Assembly: GCF_964204645.1 (NCBI RefSeq)
Contig: NC_134026.1
Location: forward strand, 6,386,001-6,450,000
From: Tubulanus polymorphus
Taxonomy: Eukaryota; Nemertea; Palaeonemertea; Tubulaniformes; Tubulanidae
Length of the DNA stretch: 64,000 nucleotides
Direction: 5' to 3'
The notes under the pieces are model-generated. The model was not told the origin of the DNA, made no database searches, and saw only the letters and a list, made by a program, of their open reading frames with translations. Made by a program: the position numbers and the translations under genes. Every line of letters begins with the position of its first letter. The stretch's first letter is position 1. This document shows, one piece after another, positions 14,532 through 27,240 of the stretch.

Positions 14532-14574
14532 ACTGTGGCACGTGGGTTACGTCTCGTAACCCGCATGCCACAGT
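14532..14574. repeat. Near-perfect inverted repeat (hairpin)
   Basis: The arms actgtggcacgtgggttacg and cgtaacccgcatgccacagt pair with two mismatches around a 3-base loop. It is too short to hold a gene and could be a tiny palindromic MITE or a cruciform-forming site. Confidence 0.6.
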
Positions 14575-15342
14575 AGGAATATTACGCTGTCGGGTTAGTT
14601 CACATATTCACCGTCAACGACATGTATAGAGGCAGCATCAGGCAGTCAAGTTGAAGCACTGTCGGCGTCGGGCCCTCGGACTAAATAAGTACGAGTAACT
14701 AGACAACACCCAAATTTGATCAAATATCTTTTTGTAACGCTTAGGTCGATGACCCTTTTCCACAAAAACTAGGTACTAGAAAAGTGGTAGATTAGATTTA
14801 CCATTTTTGACAATCACTGTTGTGTAGGGCCAGATTCCCTATGTTCAATCACTGGAGCAGCCAGGAAGGACCTCGGAAAAATCCACAACAAAATAATACA
14901 ATAATTAAGAGATATCAACATTTATTTAAACGCAACAGGATATAAACGATTTAGCAGCTTATAAAACTAAGGGTCAAGAAACCAACTTTTTAGTCAAACA
15001 TGCATTCACTAAAAATAAATCTGTCTAGACTACTAGGCCTTTATTTAAACGTAATCAAAGTCCTTCACTAGACTAGAAATATATGGCAACATAGCACCAT
15101 TACGAAATCAAAGAAAATGCTCAATATGATCGATTATGACTTTGATTATAGCTTGGGAGGTATCATTCGTCAAATAGTTACTCCAAGCTAGAACCACGAA
15201 TATAGCTTTAATAAAATCACTTCATATGAAATTAGCTTTTTATATTGATATTATCATATCTCTCTACACTATGGAATCACATAAAATCTAGTAATCAGAT
15301 TTAGTCATCAGAGGCAACAGTATATTTATTTATCATAGATAA

Positions 15343-15375
15343 TAATAATAATTATAATAATAATACTAATATTCA
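15343..15375. repeat. AAT/ATT microsatellite
   Basis: Runs of ataataataataattataat with minor interruptions; a simple repeat with no other content. Confidence 0.7.
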
Positions 15376-16038
15376 TTTTCACTTGAAATTGAAGAACAGT
15401 TGTAAGTTATATAGAACAGTTATAAAAAGTTACGATATCAGTGGTAGGACTGGTGTTCATCAAAAGTGAAATTACTTGTATAAGTATGAGTCACTTCATG
15501 GGAAGATCTACGGGGGTTTTAGTAAATCAGATAAAAGTTCTAAGCCATTAACCAAAGAAAGTGCAATCTATATATACATGCAGGGGCCAGTTGGACTGGT
15601 GGATAAATACCATAGCAACAATGCACTTTCAATTGTCACCATGTCAACTATCCACTGGTTAACTCTAACCAACTTTTGAGCAACTTGCCCAAGGTATCTG
15701 CCTGGACCCAGCTGCACCTGCTCAGACATTCCAATCTTCCGATATTTGCTTGTCGCACCAGACATTAGACATTTCAAATTCCAATACTGATCATCTTCAA
15801 TTCAACTTACAATGACGAATGTCTCAAGAGGTGTGGCTCAGGGCTGCAGACTACATACGTGTCACATGAAGGCTTCATCAGAAATAATATAGCTCTTGAA
15901 AACATTATCATATATGGAAAACATAATATACATATCATAAATATACGTTTTCTCGATGATTTCTATAGCTTCTAACAAAAATAATCTCACCATAGAATAC
16001 ACCGAAAATATCTGTACTGTATACAAATGTATTCTAAT

Positions 16039-19000
16039 TCACAATATCCTACATTCACCGTCATACTGCGAGGGTACTTCAACAAGTGAACCTTCAGCAG
16101 GTTCTGGGTAATATCTATCTAGGTAGACCCTACAAAAAAGAAAACAGACACGAATTAAAAATGCTCAGTAAAACATTACCTTGAATACGACTCAATGTTG
16201 AATGAGATAAAGTGAAAAGCAGCGGGAATCAAGCAGTTTGTCAACAGATTGAGTTATAAGATAGCGGATATCGAAGAAATTTGGTCTAAACTCATTCTTG
16301 AATTCTCTTCTGGCGGTTTGATATTGACCCTCTACTTTTTCTGGGATACCATAATCTGTGCAACTGATAGAAATTTCTGGTAGAGTAATTTGGAATCGAT
16401 ATTCCTAAACCGAAATACATACCGGTACGTTCAATCAGAAACTTAAACATTTTATTGCAATTATGAATATAACCAAAAATACATAAAAATCCTCTTTATG
16501 TTTTTTCGATATAACTCAGTATGTCAGTTATTAGTGGAGAATATGACTAATAGTTAGTAAGCCTCTGTATACAGAAAACATCATCACTTAAATCACATGG
16601 AAAAACAGTTAGATGTAACTAATGTACTGATAGAAATATAATCCGACACCTAGAATTTTTCAGTGAAAACACGCTCTTTGGTGCAATAAAACTAGTGAAA
16701 CCTTGTTGCAAAGAACTTCAGGGGAAATCTCTTCGTGCGTTATATCCAGTATGAAATCATATTCTATTTGGGATAGGATTCTAAATTTGTAATAACCGAT
16801 AAAATCGTTATATCCGAGGTCTTTATAACGAGGTTCCACTGTTAATATACCAACATGTAACACATCACAAAACAATACATGTATGCGTGTGAACAAAGAG
16901 GTGCGCAATGTAATTTGCATCATAAACCACAATGTACAATATACAGTTTATGCTGTTGCAGGGTAGGAGAGTTTTTTGAAGCGTATTAAGCTGTTTTAAT
17001 TGCTACCTGATGAAATATATAAACTTGTATGGAACAAGATGAGTACTGTTCCCCGATCTTTGCCAGTACCATTCACCATCTAACGTAGAACTTTCAGCCC
17101 GACTGTCTCCATTTTTTATGTAATCGTGATGGAAAGGTCCACAAAACTCGGCACAAATTACATTGGCACCTACAGAATTTAGGGATGGTACACTAATTTA
17201 CATTCACGACAAAAACTCAATTCTGGAGCCAGTTCCACGGTTCTCTCGAAGGTTAGATACGACTGTAGGGTAAAGACTACAGTAGACTTCGCTTGTCTCG
17301 AATCTCACAGGACCAACATATCTTCAACACAGTGCAAGTGAATTCTCGGGCAGTTTGAGCAACTATAGGTCCATCAATGCATTGGAGAATTTTGAATGAT
17401 TTATCTCGCATTAAATGGTTATCGTCAATAATCCGTGACAAACGCAGTCTACTGTATTCTAGTCAAACTCGCTGCTTAAGTCATCATGGTTGTGATGATC
17501 ATTACGTTGACTACCTATAAAAACTGCTGTATTAGTAAATCAAATTGCAAATACAAATTTGGACTCAAAAATAGTGATGACTTCAGTGACTTGTGACGAT
17601 TCATTCTGATGACGATTACAGCGAGTTGAAAGCCACAACAGATCAAAACTAAAACTAAAACAAAATACCCTTTCTGTACATGGTTTATCTAAATACATGA
17701 TATCTGATGAGTGACTCAGCGAAATCGACCGTACTGGAATATATATATATATATATATTCCAGTATGGTCGATATATATATATCGCTGTGGCCTTAAGAC
17801 GGGTGGCGAGTTTGAACATGTGCAGTCTAGAACTGAGAACTGTGGAACTGGATCCTGAGGAGCTGATACTGAGATCGTGTCTGAAAATCCATATCCGTTT
17901 CATTACAACTATCAGTATGAGCTCCCCCGGTAAACAGGTGTTACCTGATTATATAAACTAATTTATGACATTCGGGAGTTGACGATTCATCTCGACCCGG
18001 GAACCATTCGCCGTTATCAGCGCTGACTTCTGCCACTGGATCATAACATTTTACGAGTTCGCGTTGAACTCCGAAAAACTCAGCGCAAAGAACGTTAGCT
18101 CCTGTGGACGAATTAGAAAACAACACACGGTCTGCCATCTACTGCATTCTGATCGATACTTATATCTATATATCTGCCTTAATAGACATGAACTTCAGAA
18201 ATTCGTTGTTTTATGTAGAGAATCCCATAATAACAACGAAATATTTCCTTGAGCTAGCAGTTTATTCAACGTTTCGCCTACATTCTCGAAGTCATCTTCA
18301 GGAAATCAGTATTCCTGAAGATGACTATCAGGATATAGTCGAAACGTTGAATAAACTACTAGCTCAAGGAAACATTTTCCAAGTTTTTATCATTTTTTTC
18401 ATTATTATTGTGGTAATCTCTACACATTATTGCCACAACACGGATATAGTGTTTATGGTTTTCATAGTTTTAGTTCAAAAATTGCCCAATTCTCCGTCTT
18501 CCGCTTGGCACAAAATGCTGATGAAAATTGTGAAAAGAGCAATTCAAAAAGTACTTCCGCAGGTGAAAAATCAGCTCTCCATGTTCGTATCGAATGCTTG
18601 TGGAGGGGAGTAGAAAATCAGCCAAATTTTGCATTCAACTTCTGGGCTCTTAATATCTTTGTTCATGAGATTACATGTGAATTTTCACATAAAAATCCCT
18701 ACCGGTATTTCCATTGGCAATATTGACTGAAGTCTAATGACTAATATTTGATACCTACGTGTTGCGTTCAGCCATGATATTGCATATTTCATCAGTTGTA
18801 TCATCGATTGATATTTAGTCGTATCCGAACCGCCCAGGTATCCCGGTACGAACGTTCTGTAACTCAGTCCCGGGTAGTGGTTGTTTTGAGGGTTTACCGT
18901 TGGATCTTGCGGTACGACGTACCCAACTCTCATGAAACGAACTCTTTCCTTTCCGTAAATCTTGTAGAAGTACGGATAGGTGGTGAATAGATTGTGGCCA

Positions 19001-22000
19001 CTTTCTCCTGAAAGATGAAATCGTTGAAACCCTTTACCTTTTTTCATATTTTTCCCTGTTATTTAAACAAAATGCTTTCCATATTCACTGTGCTTGCCAT
19101 GGAGCAGATTGCCTCATTAAACATTTTCCTACTCTAAGTAATGAGATGACCTGTCATTGCTCTGACTCCCCTGAAATTTGCATGAAAACTGCTTTGATAT
19201 TGTCTCGGCGAAAATTAATTGGTCCCGCGTGTACAGTCAACAGATTTTAATTTAGTAGATCTTGCAGGATCAATCAATTCTTTCTGCGGTATGCGATTTC
19301 AGGGGCAGGGATGGTTTGTTATCACGATGAGCTAGAATGTGTAGATGTATTGTCAGACAGGACATGCGATCATTGGAGGAACTCAACTCAACTCGGCATG
19401 CTGTACCTTCATTTTAACTCAGTGAAAAAGGTTTTGAATGGGATATACACATTGTTGTTATTCAACTAACCCGACTCGGTGGAACTGACGTAGATTGTTT
19501 CGACTGTGTTTATATTCTTGATCGTCTGAAATATGAATTGTTCATAATATAGACTTCATATGTAACATTCTAGGGAACCTTCAACGCTAATGGAGCTGAA
19601 GAGGATTCCACTTGTGGCAATTGAGGATCCGCCAGATGTCGCTAGTAGAGTCAAACGCGTTCAATTCGGATAAGCTTAATACAGATTTCGATCAAAACCG
19701 GATTCCATGTACAGTCCACCTATGCATAAATGGATTTCTCATAAACTGGATGAATTCCATTGCTCCTGAATAATCCGAATCAAACAAGTTCCAATGTTAC
19801 CTTGGTCTAATGCGAGCAATTCATTCTCAATTAATATCATATAAAGTTTTCACTGATGTAAATCAATTAGGCCTATCAATGAAACCAATCACTCAGTTCA
19901 TCTTTGTCGAAACTCATACTATATTTTACTATATTTGAATTTGGGGCTCTAATCCAGTTCAGACTTGATTGTAAATGAACTAGTTTGGTTTTGACCGATG
20001 CCTGGGAGAGCATCCTGATGGTGTGGTTCAGTTGCGACTGTAACATGCATTTACCTTTCTGGTATCATTGCGTAACCAAGTCTGTAGAGCTGGTAACATA
20101 CTACTGTATGACGTGTATTCAGGGGTTCCATGAAACACACCTCTTCCACACGTCTTATGAGGTACAAAATCTTGAATTCCTACAACAGATATTCATCAAT
20201 TATTAATTGCGAAAAGTAAAACAAATAGGACAATCCAGACTATGACTTCGTAAACTTGGGTTTTAACGCGTCAAAATTTGAGAATTATTTTCGAGGAATT
20301 GGACTCTCCTGCAAGAAATTCCCAGTCACAAGATTTCAATGATTTCGTTTTTATAAACTGTCTTACCCTAACAGCTGAAATGAATATTTACCTACGTATT
20401 CATATTTCGGAGGACCAATTAAATAAAACACTCGAATAAACTGAAACAAATGTTGTTTATAAATATCTGGCCATGATGTCTGTTCCGTTGAAATGTTACC
20501 ATCGAGGTGTTTCCAGATCTCTTTATCGATCTTCAATGTCACTGTATCAATACTAACTACACTGCCTGCAAATGATAACAATACAATACATATACAATAT
20601 AGGCCTAACCTTAGACACAATGTATAAATCTGCTGCCTGTACCCTTCACCCCTTCAGATTGTCGGCTCTCTGTACCTGCAACCCCTCAGACTGTCTGCTG
20701 TCTGTACTCTGCACCCTCTCAGACAATCTGCTGCCTGTACTCCTTCAGACTGTCTGCTATCTATACCCTGCACCCCTCAGACAGTCTGCTGCCTGTACCC
20801 TGCACACCTTCAGACAGTCTGCTGCCTGTACCCTGCACACCTTCAGACTGTCTGCTGTCTGTACTCTTCACCCCCTCAGGCAGTCTGGACAATCACATTT
20901 ATATGGGTCAATCTGATTATTAATTCCATTAATCCTGATAAAATGTCTTTTTGGGGTAAAAACGTAACTGTAAGGCCTAATTAAGTTTCAAATAAGAATG
21001 GCTTGAGTACAGACAAGAAGCCAATATGAGGAGGGAGCAGGCTACTACAGAGGTCATTGCGACGTTCACCTTCTAGTGGACGAGTTCTTAAACCTTCGTT
21101 GAATTCTTTGATGACTTCGTCGAGTCGAGGATACGACACGTATTCGTGACTAGAATTCAAATTGCGCGGTTTTAGATCTATGTATTGAAGCTGTAAAGGT
21201 GCCGAGGGTTTGAACGAGGGATCAATTGCAAACCATAATCTACAAAATAAAAACATAAATTCACAAATATTGATAGATGTTAATAGTTTGGAACCTGAAC
21301 AGTCAATACCAGAAATACATAATCACTTTTGAAATGTTTTTGAGGACTTGCCAAAAATTTAAGGAGTTTCAAGGAATTTTAGAGCAACAGAAGATTCGAG
21401 ATCCTTATAAATACTGAAAGTATGAACCCTGAAAGTTCACGTTTTAGTCCGCCACAGCTACAGAGGTCTGATACTGGGGGTGCAAGAGTACAATCGGGTG
21501 AGAATTAGGATCGGATCATTTTGAAATTAGTTGATTATGTACCCAAAGCTGACTGCCTCGGAATATGGCGTACCTAGAACAAACTACAGTAGACAGCGTT
21601 TACCTTGAAGTCAATTACAATACATACAAAAATTTTCTCACTCTGATTCATCATGATAACGACCCTGCTATGACCAAGAGCGCAGTTTACTGTATCAAAC
21701 TACTAACCTCAATCCGTACACAATAGCAGCGTGAGAATCTCCGTATCTATAGTATAAACACCCATTATAAACATTACTGAGATTGGCACATTTTTTACTG
21801 ATCGTTTGAACGTTTTTCAGAATGATATCGCTTCGAGTCAGTAGAAATTCATTCGCTCGTGCAATCAACAATCTACAACAAAACGAACAAAAAACAAGAT
21901 TATAGTTAAGAAGTGTTAGAGTTTCAGCGCTTTATGAGTGACAGAAAAGGGAATAGTGGCTCGTACGTATCTGAGTTGCAGTAACTGCAAAAACTATAAT

Positions 22001-22715
22001 GTTTTTTAATACATAATTGATTTTACAGTACCAACAACTCAGTAACCTGTCTGTGTCTGTGGTTTAGTTTCATGATCGGATAATTTCAAAAACTACCTTC
22101 CCTCATATAGCCTTACAGGCCTATACGATTATAAAAGCTTACCACCTACAATTAGGTAACTAAAGATAGATATGAGCCTCTATAATCATAACCTGTCTGT
22201 GGTTTAGTTTTACGATCGGATAATTTTCAAAAACCACAAAAGTATATGCCCATCCAATTATAAAGCTTACCACCCACGATAAGGTAAGTATCTACTATAA
22301 TCACTGATAATGAGTGTTTGTTTGTTCTGGCTTTACGTCGCTTGGATCTTGATTTCCCAAGACTAACCCAATCGGATTATTCATTCAAACTCATGACAGG
22401 ACCACGGTCTTTGAAGTGTTGCCCGCACACTGTAAGCAGCCAGTAGGACTCGAACCCGCTTGTCACTCAGCACTGAGTGATAGTGGATGCAACAGCATCA
22501 CACCTTATCTCACATCTCGCTGAGCTACTGTCCGAGGCCGCTGGAAGAGGGTGACATGATACCTATTCTTCTGCTCACCTGAATTGTTCGAACGGTGCTC
22601 GTTTGATTTTATCGCTTCGATCCAGACATTTCGGCCAAAAATCGAAGAAGGTCAGTCTAACATCGGGTTGTACTACAGACTCGTACGAGGGTGGAGGTAA
22701 ATTACATTCAGCCAT
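16039..22715 (-). CDS. Unrecognised 440-residue protein with an alternative exon pair and C-terminal CRIL
   Basis: Exons: 22579-22715, 21708-21872, 21070-21239, 20392-20565, 20055-20179, 19481-19535, 18759-19007, then 17945-18101 or 17007-17169, then 16039-16129. The frame is continuous with either choice. The ATG at 22715 is preceded directly by an in-frame TAG. The N terminus has no signal peptide but carries PPPSYES, a PPxY motif that WW-domain proteins bind. Later segments include TFFDFWPKCLDRS, YYRYGDSHAAIVYGL, SWPDIYKQHLFQFIRVFY, GVFHGTPEYTSYSS, VGYVVPQDPTVNPQNN and WFPGRDESSTPECHK. The protein ends ECRIL, whose last four residues fit a CaaX box with terminal Leu (the geranylgeranylation type). 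No transmembrane segment is evident. The even motif density suggests a conserved globular domain, but I do not recognise the family and assign no function. Confidence 0.8.
16661..16841. mobile_element. MITE-like copy with pogo-type ends
   Basis: The right end reverse-complements to cagtggaacctcgttataaa, with tandem motifs acctcg.tata and cggatataacgattttatcg typical of Tigger/pogo-like MITEs. The left end reads cagtgaaaac. No TA duplication is evident. It sits in the last intron of the 16-22.7 kb gene. Confidence 0.45.
17007..17169 (-). CDS. Duplicate (alternative) penultimate exon of the unrecognised gene
   Basis: Bounded by acceptor ctgtag and donor GTAGCA. It is a paralogue of the exon at 17945-18101. 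Both begin with RANV(I/L)CAEF once joined to the upstream C, both contain a DGEW/NGEW turn, and both end in (I/Y)(I/F)IR. The lengths are 163 and 157 bp, both 1 modulo 3, with the same phase at each border. Either exon therefore keeps the frame, while including both would break it. This is the signature of mutually exclusive exons. It encodes a different acidic/aromatic surface (GPFHHDY, WYWQRSGNS) from its partner (GVQRELV, WFPGRDESS). Confidence 0.75.
17725..17772. repeat. AT-cored inverted repeat
   Basis: tcgaccgtactggaat, then an (AT)n core, then attccagtatggtcga. The arms differ by one base. It lies in the intron between the two alternative exons. Confidence 0.7.
18245..18371. mobile_element. 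Palindromic MITE-like element, about 60-bp arms
   Basis: The left arm starts ttccttgagctagcagttta and the right arm ends taaactactagctcaaggaa. The arms pair over about 60 bp around tcagtattcc, with a few differences. A diverged second copy starts at 63053, so this is a dispersed family. It is located in an intron of the unrecognised gene. Confidence 0.65.
20630..20886. repeat. Minisatellite of about 30-35 bp units
   Basis: Imperfect repeats of a pattern close to tgctgcctgtaccctgcaca followed by ccttcagacagtc. About seven or eight copies sit in the intron between exons 21070-21239 and 20392-20565. The apparent 114-residue open frame here is a by-product of the repeat. Confidence 0.75.
22056..22292. 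repeat. Local tandem duplication, about 135 bp period
   Basis: ctgtggtttagttt.a.gatcggataattt appears near 22059 and again near 22197. The copies then share aattataaagcttaccaccc-type sequence with divergence. It lies in the first intron of the unrecognised gene. Confidence 0.6.
22311..22541 (-). mobile_element. tRNA-derived SINE
   Basis: Read on minus, the head is ggcctcggacagtagctcag, holding an A-box-like tagctcagcgag. About 80 bp further on comes ggttcgagtcc, a B-box match. The body ends in cgacgtaaagccagaacaaa followed by a CAAA-rich tail. The promoter boxes plus an unrelated body and simple tail are the SINE layout. The tRNA part does not fold as an intact cloverleaf by eye. Confidence 0.55.
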
Positions 22716-22892
22716 CTAATCTTCCAAGCTTCAACGTCAATGTTCAGTTGTCGGGCTTCAGTGCCTCCTCTGACGTAAATGTCGATGTTCAGTCAACTCT
22801 CAATCCCATCTCCAGCTGGTGATGTTTCAATTCTATTCTGAACTCAGGAATTTCGGACGCTGGGCGCAATTTTCACTTTTTGACATTTTGAT

Positions 22893-25800
22893 GTCTGTCT
22901 GCAGAGTTTCCAGAACCTGTCATGTCAGGTCTTAAGACCTGATATGACAGGTCTGACCTGTCATGTCAGGTCCCAAAAAAACCCAAACTCATGACAATAT
23001 TTGACGAAACGGCGAAATATCTAGACATGTGCTAGACGAATGGAAGAACATTTTGAGTTGAATGAACATTCTGACCCGTCGTTAATATCGAAAATGATTC
23101 AACAATAACGATAAGGAAAATGTTCTGACAAATAATTAATTTGAAAGGTTGATTTATAAGAAGAAAATATTTATGTGTAAACTATGACTTATTTCTGTAT
23201 TTAAGGGAAAAAAATAAGTTTTAATTTAGTAGATGAATTAATTAATGTAGAAGTAAGAGCACATTATATGAGAATATTTTCGCTAGATGAATCGAGGTCT
23301 TGATATTTCGTTTCCGCAATAAGACACTGAAAATTATCTGCTCACTATATCACAGTTCGGCAACACTCCTCACTGTCATCAGTCATGAAGTCTCACTATT
23401 TATATTCATTTTCTTTATGATGTACATGTAAAAGAGCCGAATGCAATATAGAAACTGATTTTATTGAGACTGATTTTAAATCTACTCATCAATTTAAAGC
23501 ATGAAGTTTTTTTTCAATTTATACCAGTTTTAATGCAGACCTGTCACCTCAGGTCCCGAGAAGCTCTGCAAAATGGCGCGAGCTGCCGTGTGAGGTCTCA
23601 CTTCATAATTATTGTTTTATAGTAACTTAAGATTACCTATATCCATGGTTAGCAATTTATATTATACTCTTTACTATAAAGAGACCATAAAAAATAAAGT
23701 TTTCCTTCATTTCATCAGTTTTAATGCAGACCTGTCACCACAGGTCCCGAGAAGCTCTGCAAAATGGCGCGAGCTGCCGTGTGAGGTCTCGCTTCATAAT
23801 TATTGTTTTATAGTAACTTAAAATTAACTATATCCATGTTTAGCAATCTATATTATACTCTTTACTATAAAGAGACCATAAAAATTAAAGTTTTCCTTCA
23901 TTTCATCAGTTTTAATGCAGACCTGTCACCACAGGTCCCGAAGGCTCTGCAAAATGGCGCGAGCTGCCGTGTGAGGTCTCGCTTCAAAATTATTGTTTTA
24001 TAGTAACTTAAGATTACCTATATCCATGGTTAGCAATTTAATATTATATTCATTACTATAAAGATACCATAAAAAGTGAAGTTTTTTCCATTTCATCAGT
24101 TTTAATGCAGACCTGTCACCACAGGTCCCGAAGACTCTGCAAAATGGCGCGAGCTGCCGTGTGAGGTCTCGCTTCAAAATTATTGTTTTATAGTAACTTA
24201 AGATTACCTATATCCATGGTTAGCAATTTAATATTATATTCATTGCTATAAAGAGACCATAAAAATTAAAGTTTTCCTTCATTTCATCAGTTTTAATGCA
24301 GACCTGTCACCACAGGTCCCGAGAAGCTCTGCAAAATGGCGCGAGCTGCCGTGTGAGGTCTCGCTTCATAATTATTGTTTTATAGTAACTTAAGATTAAC
24401 TATGTCCATGTTTAGCAATCTATATTATACTCTTTACTATAATAGAGACCATAAAAATTAAAGTTTTCCTTCATTTCATCAGTTTTAATGCAGACCTGTC
24501 ACCACAGGTCCCGAGAAGCTCTGCAAAATGGCGCGAGCTGCCGTGTGAGGTCTCGCTTCATAATTATTGTGTTATAGTAACTTAAGATTAACTATGTCCA
24601 TGTTTAGCAATCTATATTATACTCTTTACTATAATAGAGACCATAAAAATTAAAGTTTTCCTTCATTTCATCAGTTTTAACGCAGACCTGTCACCACAGG
24701 TCCCGAGAAGCTCTGCAAAAAGGCGCGAGCTGCCGTGTGAGGTCTCGCTTCATAATTATTGTTTTATAGTAACTTAAGATTAACTATATCCATGTTTAGC
24801 AATCTATATTATACTCTTTACTATAAAGAGACCATAAAAATTAAAGTTTTCCTTCATTTCATCAGTTTTAACGCAGACCTGTCACCACAGGTCCCGAGAA
24901 GCTCTGCAAAATGGCGCGAGCTGCCGTGTGAGGTCTCGCTGCATAATTATTGTTTTATAGTAACTTAAGATTAATTCTATCCATGGTTACCAATTTATAT
25001 TATACTCTTTACTATAAAGAGACCATAAAAATTAAAGTTTTCCTTCATTTCATCAGTTTTAATGCAGACCTGTCACCACAGGTCCCGAAGGCTCTGCAAA
25101 ATGGCGCGAGCTGCCGTGTGAGGTCTCGCTTCAAAATTATTGTTTTATAGTAACTTAAGATTAACTATGTCCATGTTTAGCAATCTATATTATACTCTTT
25201 ACTATAATAGAGACCATAAAAATTAAAGTTTTCCTTCATTTCATCAGTTTTAATGCAGACCTGTCACCACAGGTCCCGAAGACTCTGCAAAATGGTGCGA
25301 GCTGCCGTGTGAGGTCTCGCTTCAAAATTATTGTTTCATAGTAACTTAAGATTACCTATATCCATGGTTAGCAGTTTAATATTATATTCATTGCTATAAA
25401 GAGACCATAAAAATTAAAGTTTTCCTTCATTTCATCAGTTTTAATGCAGACCTGTCACCACAGGTCCCGAGAAGCTCTGCAAAATGGCGCGAGCTGCCGT
25501 GTGAGGTCTCGCTTCATAATTATTGTTTTATAGTAACTTAAGATTACCTATATCCATGGTTAGCAATTTATATTATATTCATTACTATAAAGATACCATA
25601 AAAAGTGAAGTTTTTTACATTTCATCAGTTTTAATGCAGACCTGTCACCACAGGTCCCGAGAAGCTCTGCAAAATGGCACGAGCTGCCGTGTGAGGTCTC
25701 GCTTCAAAATTATTGTTTTATAGTTACTTAAGATTAATTCTATCCATGGTTACCAATTTATATTATACTCTTTACTATAAAGAGACCATAAAAATTAAAG

Positions 25801-26500
25801 TTTTTCTTCATTTCATCAGTTTTAATGCAGACCTGTCACCACAGGTCCCGAAGCTCTGCAAAATGGCGCGCGTTGCCGTGTGAGGCCTCACTAATTAATC
25901 AGTGTTATGTCTAATTTATCTATGTCAACTTATAAGCTTGGACTGAAATGTTTTTGAATTGTATGTACACTTGGTTAATTAATTATATTGCGAGTAATTA
26001 ATAATAATATATAATAATATAGGGCCTAATCTTAATGATTGTTATTAATACTGATTATGATTACAAGGCACTACTGGTATCATTTTGCCTGATCTTGATA
26101 TTTTTATGTTTCGTGTTACAAAAAAATAAATTAATTGTAAACAATTCGTTCAATGTTCTCCAATAATTCACAATCATTCCATCTTTATTATTATAAGGCG
26201 ATATAGTTCAACAACTTTTTATAAACGGACAAACATAAATTCTTAAATGAATTTATAACACATCATAGTTTGTTTTTTGTTTTTGAATAATATATTCAGA
26301 AAGCACTACGATATGTTCTATGTGTTCTTATCGGCTATCATTTGTTCTAAATCCGCGCCTTTCATATCTTCTAATCGTCTATCATCGGTTCAGTCATTAC
26401 GATTTTCATTTTAGCAAATCGACCTGTCACCTGAGGTCCCACCTGTCATGTCAGGTCTTGGGCCCTGACATGACAGGTTCTGGAAACTCTGCAGACAGAC
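22893..26500. mobile_element. TIR element with satellite core, about 3.6 kb, non-autonomous
   Basis: The left end (22893-22972) and right end (26421-26500) are inverted copies. Both read, from outside inward, gtctgtctgcagagtttcca, then gaacctgtcatgtcagg, then a palindrome. The palindromes are 22915-22952 (centre ttaa) and 26441-26478. Between them lie unique AT-rich flanks and a 13-copy 191-bp array. No transposase-like frame is present, so the element would need help in trans. I saw no convincing target duplication: the flanks are attttgat and ctaaatgt. Confidence 0.7.
23500..25890. repeat. Satellite array, 13 copies of about 191 bp
   Basis: Copies of gcagacctgtcacc(a/t)caggtcccg start at 23535, 23726, 23917, 24107, 24298, 24490, 24682, 24873, 25064, 25255, 25446, 25636 and 25827, so spacing is 190-192 bp. 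Each monomer has a GC-richer half (gcaaaatggcgcgagctgcc) and an AT-rich half (actctttactataaagag). The monomer core acctgtcaccacaggt is itself palindromic and resembles acctgtcatgtcaggt of the element ends. The 66-69-residue open frames inside are periodic artefacts, since 191 is not a multiple of 3. Confidence 0.95.
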
Positions 26501-27240
26501 CTAAATGTTTCACTTCCGGGTTTCATCATACTAATTACCAACAGATACCGAGGGAAAATCATGACCGTACTCGCTTGCCGGCGCTGGACAATCAAGGGAC
26601 AATCGATAAAAAGCTTTTAAAACGAAAATAAGACTTTTCTATAATTAACTTTGACCAAAATCAAAAATGGGATAAGAGTAAATTGGAACAAGAAACGAAA
26701 CTCTAATATGAACTTTCCTAAATTTACATGATGATGTACCGTTTAGTCCAGTATCAAAATTAAAGAAAACAATTTGTTTTTTTTCAAATTATGAGTGTTA
26801 AGCATGAAGTTTTTGGCAGAATTTCAGAGGATCGGTGCTCCAAGTATTTAAAAAAGCTTAATATGTCTCGATCCCCTCAATTAAATCAAGGAATTTTTTT
26901 AAATGAAAATCTGTCTATTGGTGGGATTCCGTGATCAGTATGAATGATGATTAATCATGAATACATGGTATTGGTGGGTTTCCCCCAATGACGCAAATAG
27001 ACCGCTTTCCTCGTTCTAGAATTTAAGAAAAAAAACAGGCGTTGGCTTATAAACTGATAAATTAGGAAGCTGTTGGGAATCAAGTAATTCATTTCATTCA
27101 TGGCCTTATTAAAGTTCCTCCACTATATTGTTCAGCTGACTACTGGCGCGTATTCAACCCGGCGGTGGTACCTTTCATAATGTAAATCCATTCAACAATA
27201 GAGACACAATTGCGGTTTTTCAGAGTTGTTGATATCATTT
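26501..27240. other. Spacer, no gene seen
   Basis: AT-rich sequence right of the TIR element, with no coding exon, array or inverted repeat that I could support. Confidence 0.4.

Larger units (their letters stand above)
14381..16038. other. Spacer, no gene seen
   Basis: Contains a hairpin at 14532-14574, an AAT-type microsatellite near 15345-15372 and a repeat-like stretch near 15580-15740 (gggccagtt ... ggacccagctgc). No splice-consistent coding exon was found on either strand. Part of it is probably the 3' UTR of the gene ending at 16039. Confidence 0.5.

Noticed and set aside
23612-25723. Repeated 66-69-residue open frames starting MFYSNLRL
   Set aside because: They are by-products of the 191-bp satellite. 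They shift frame from one monomer to the next, and there is no splice or start context.
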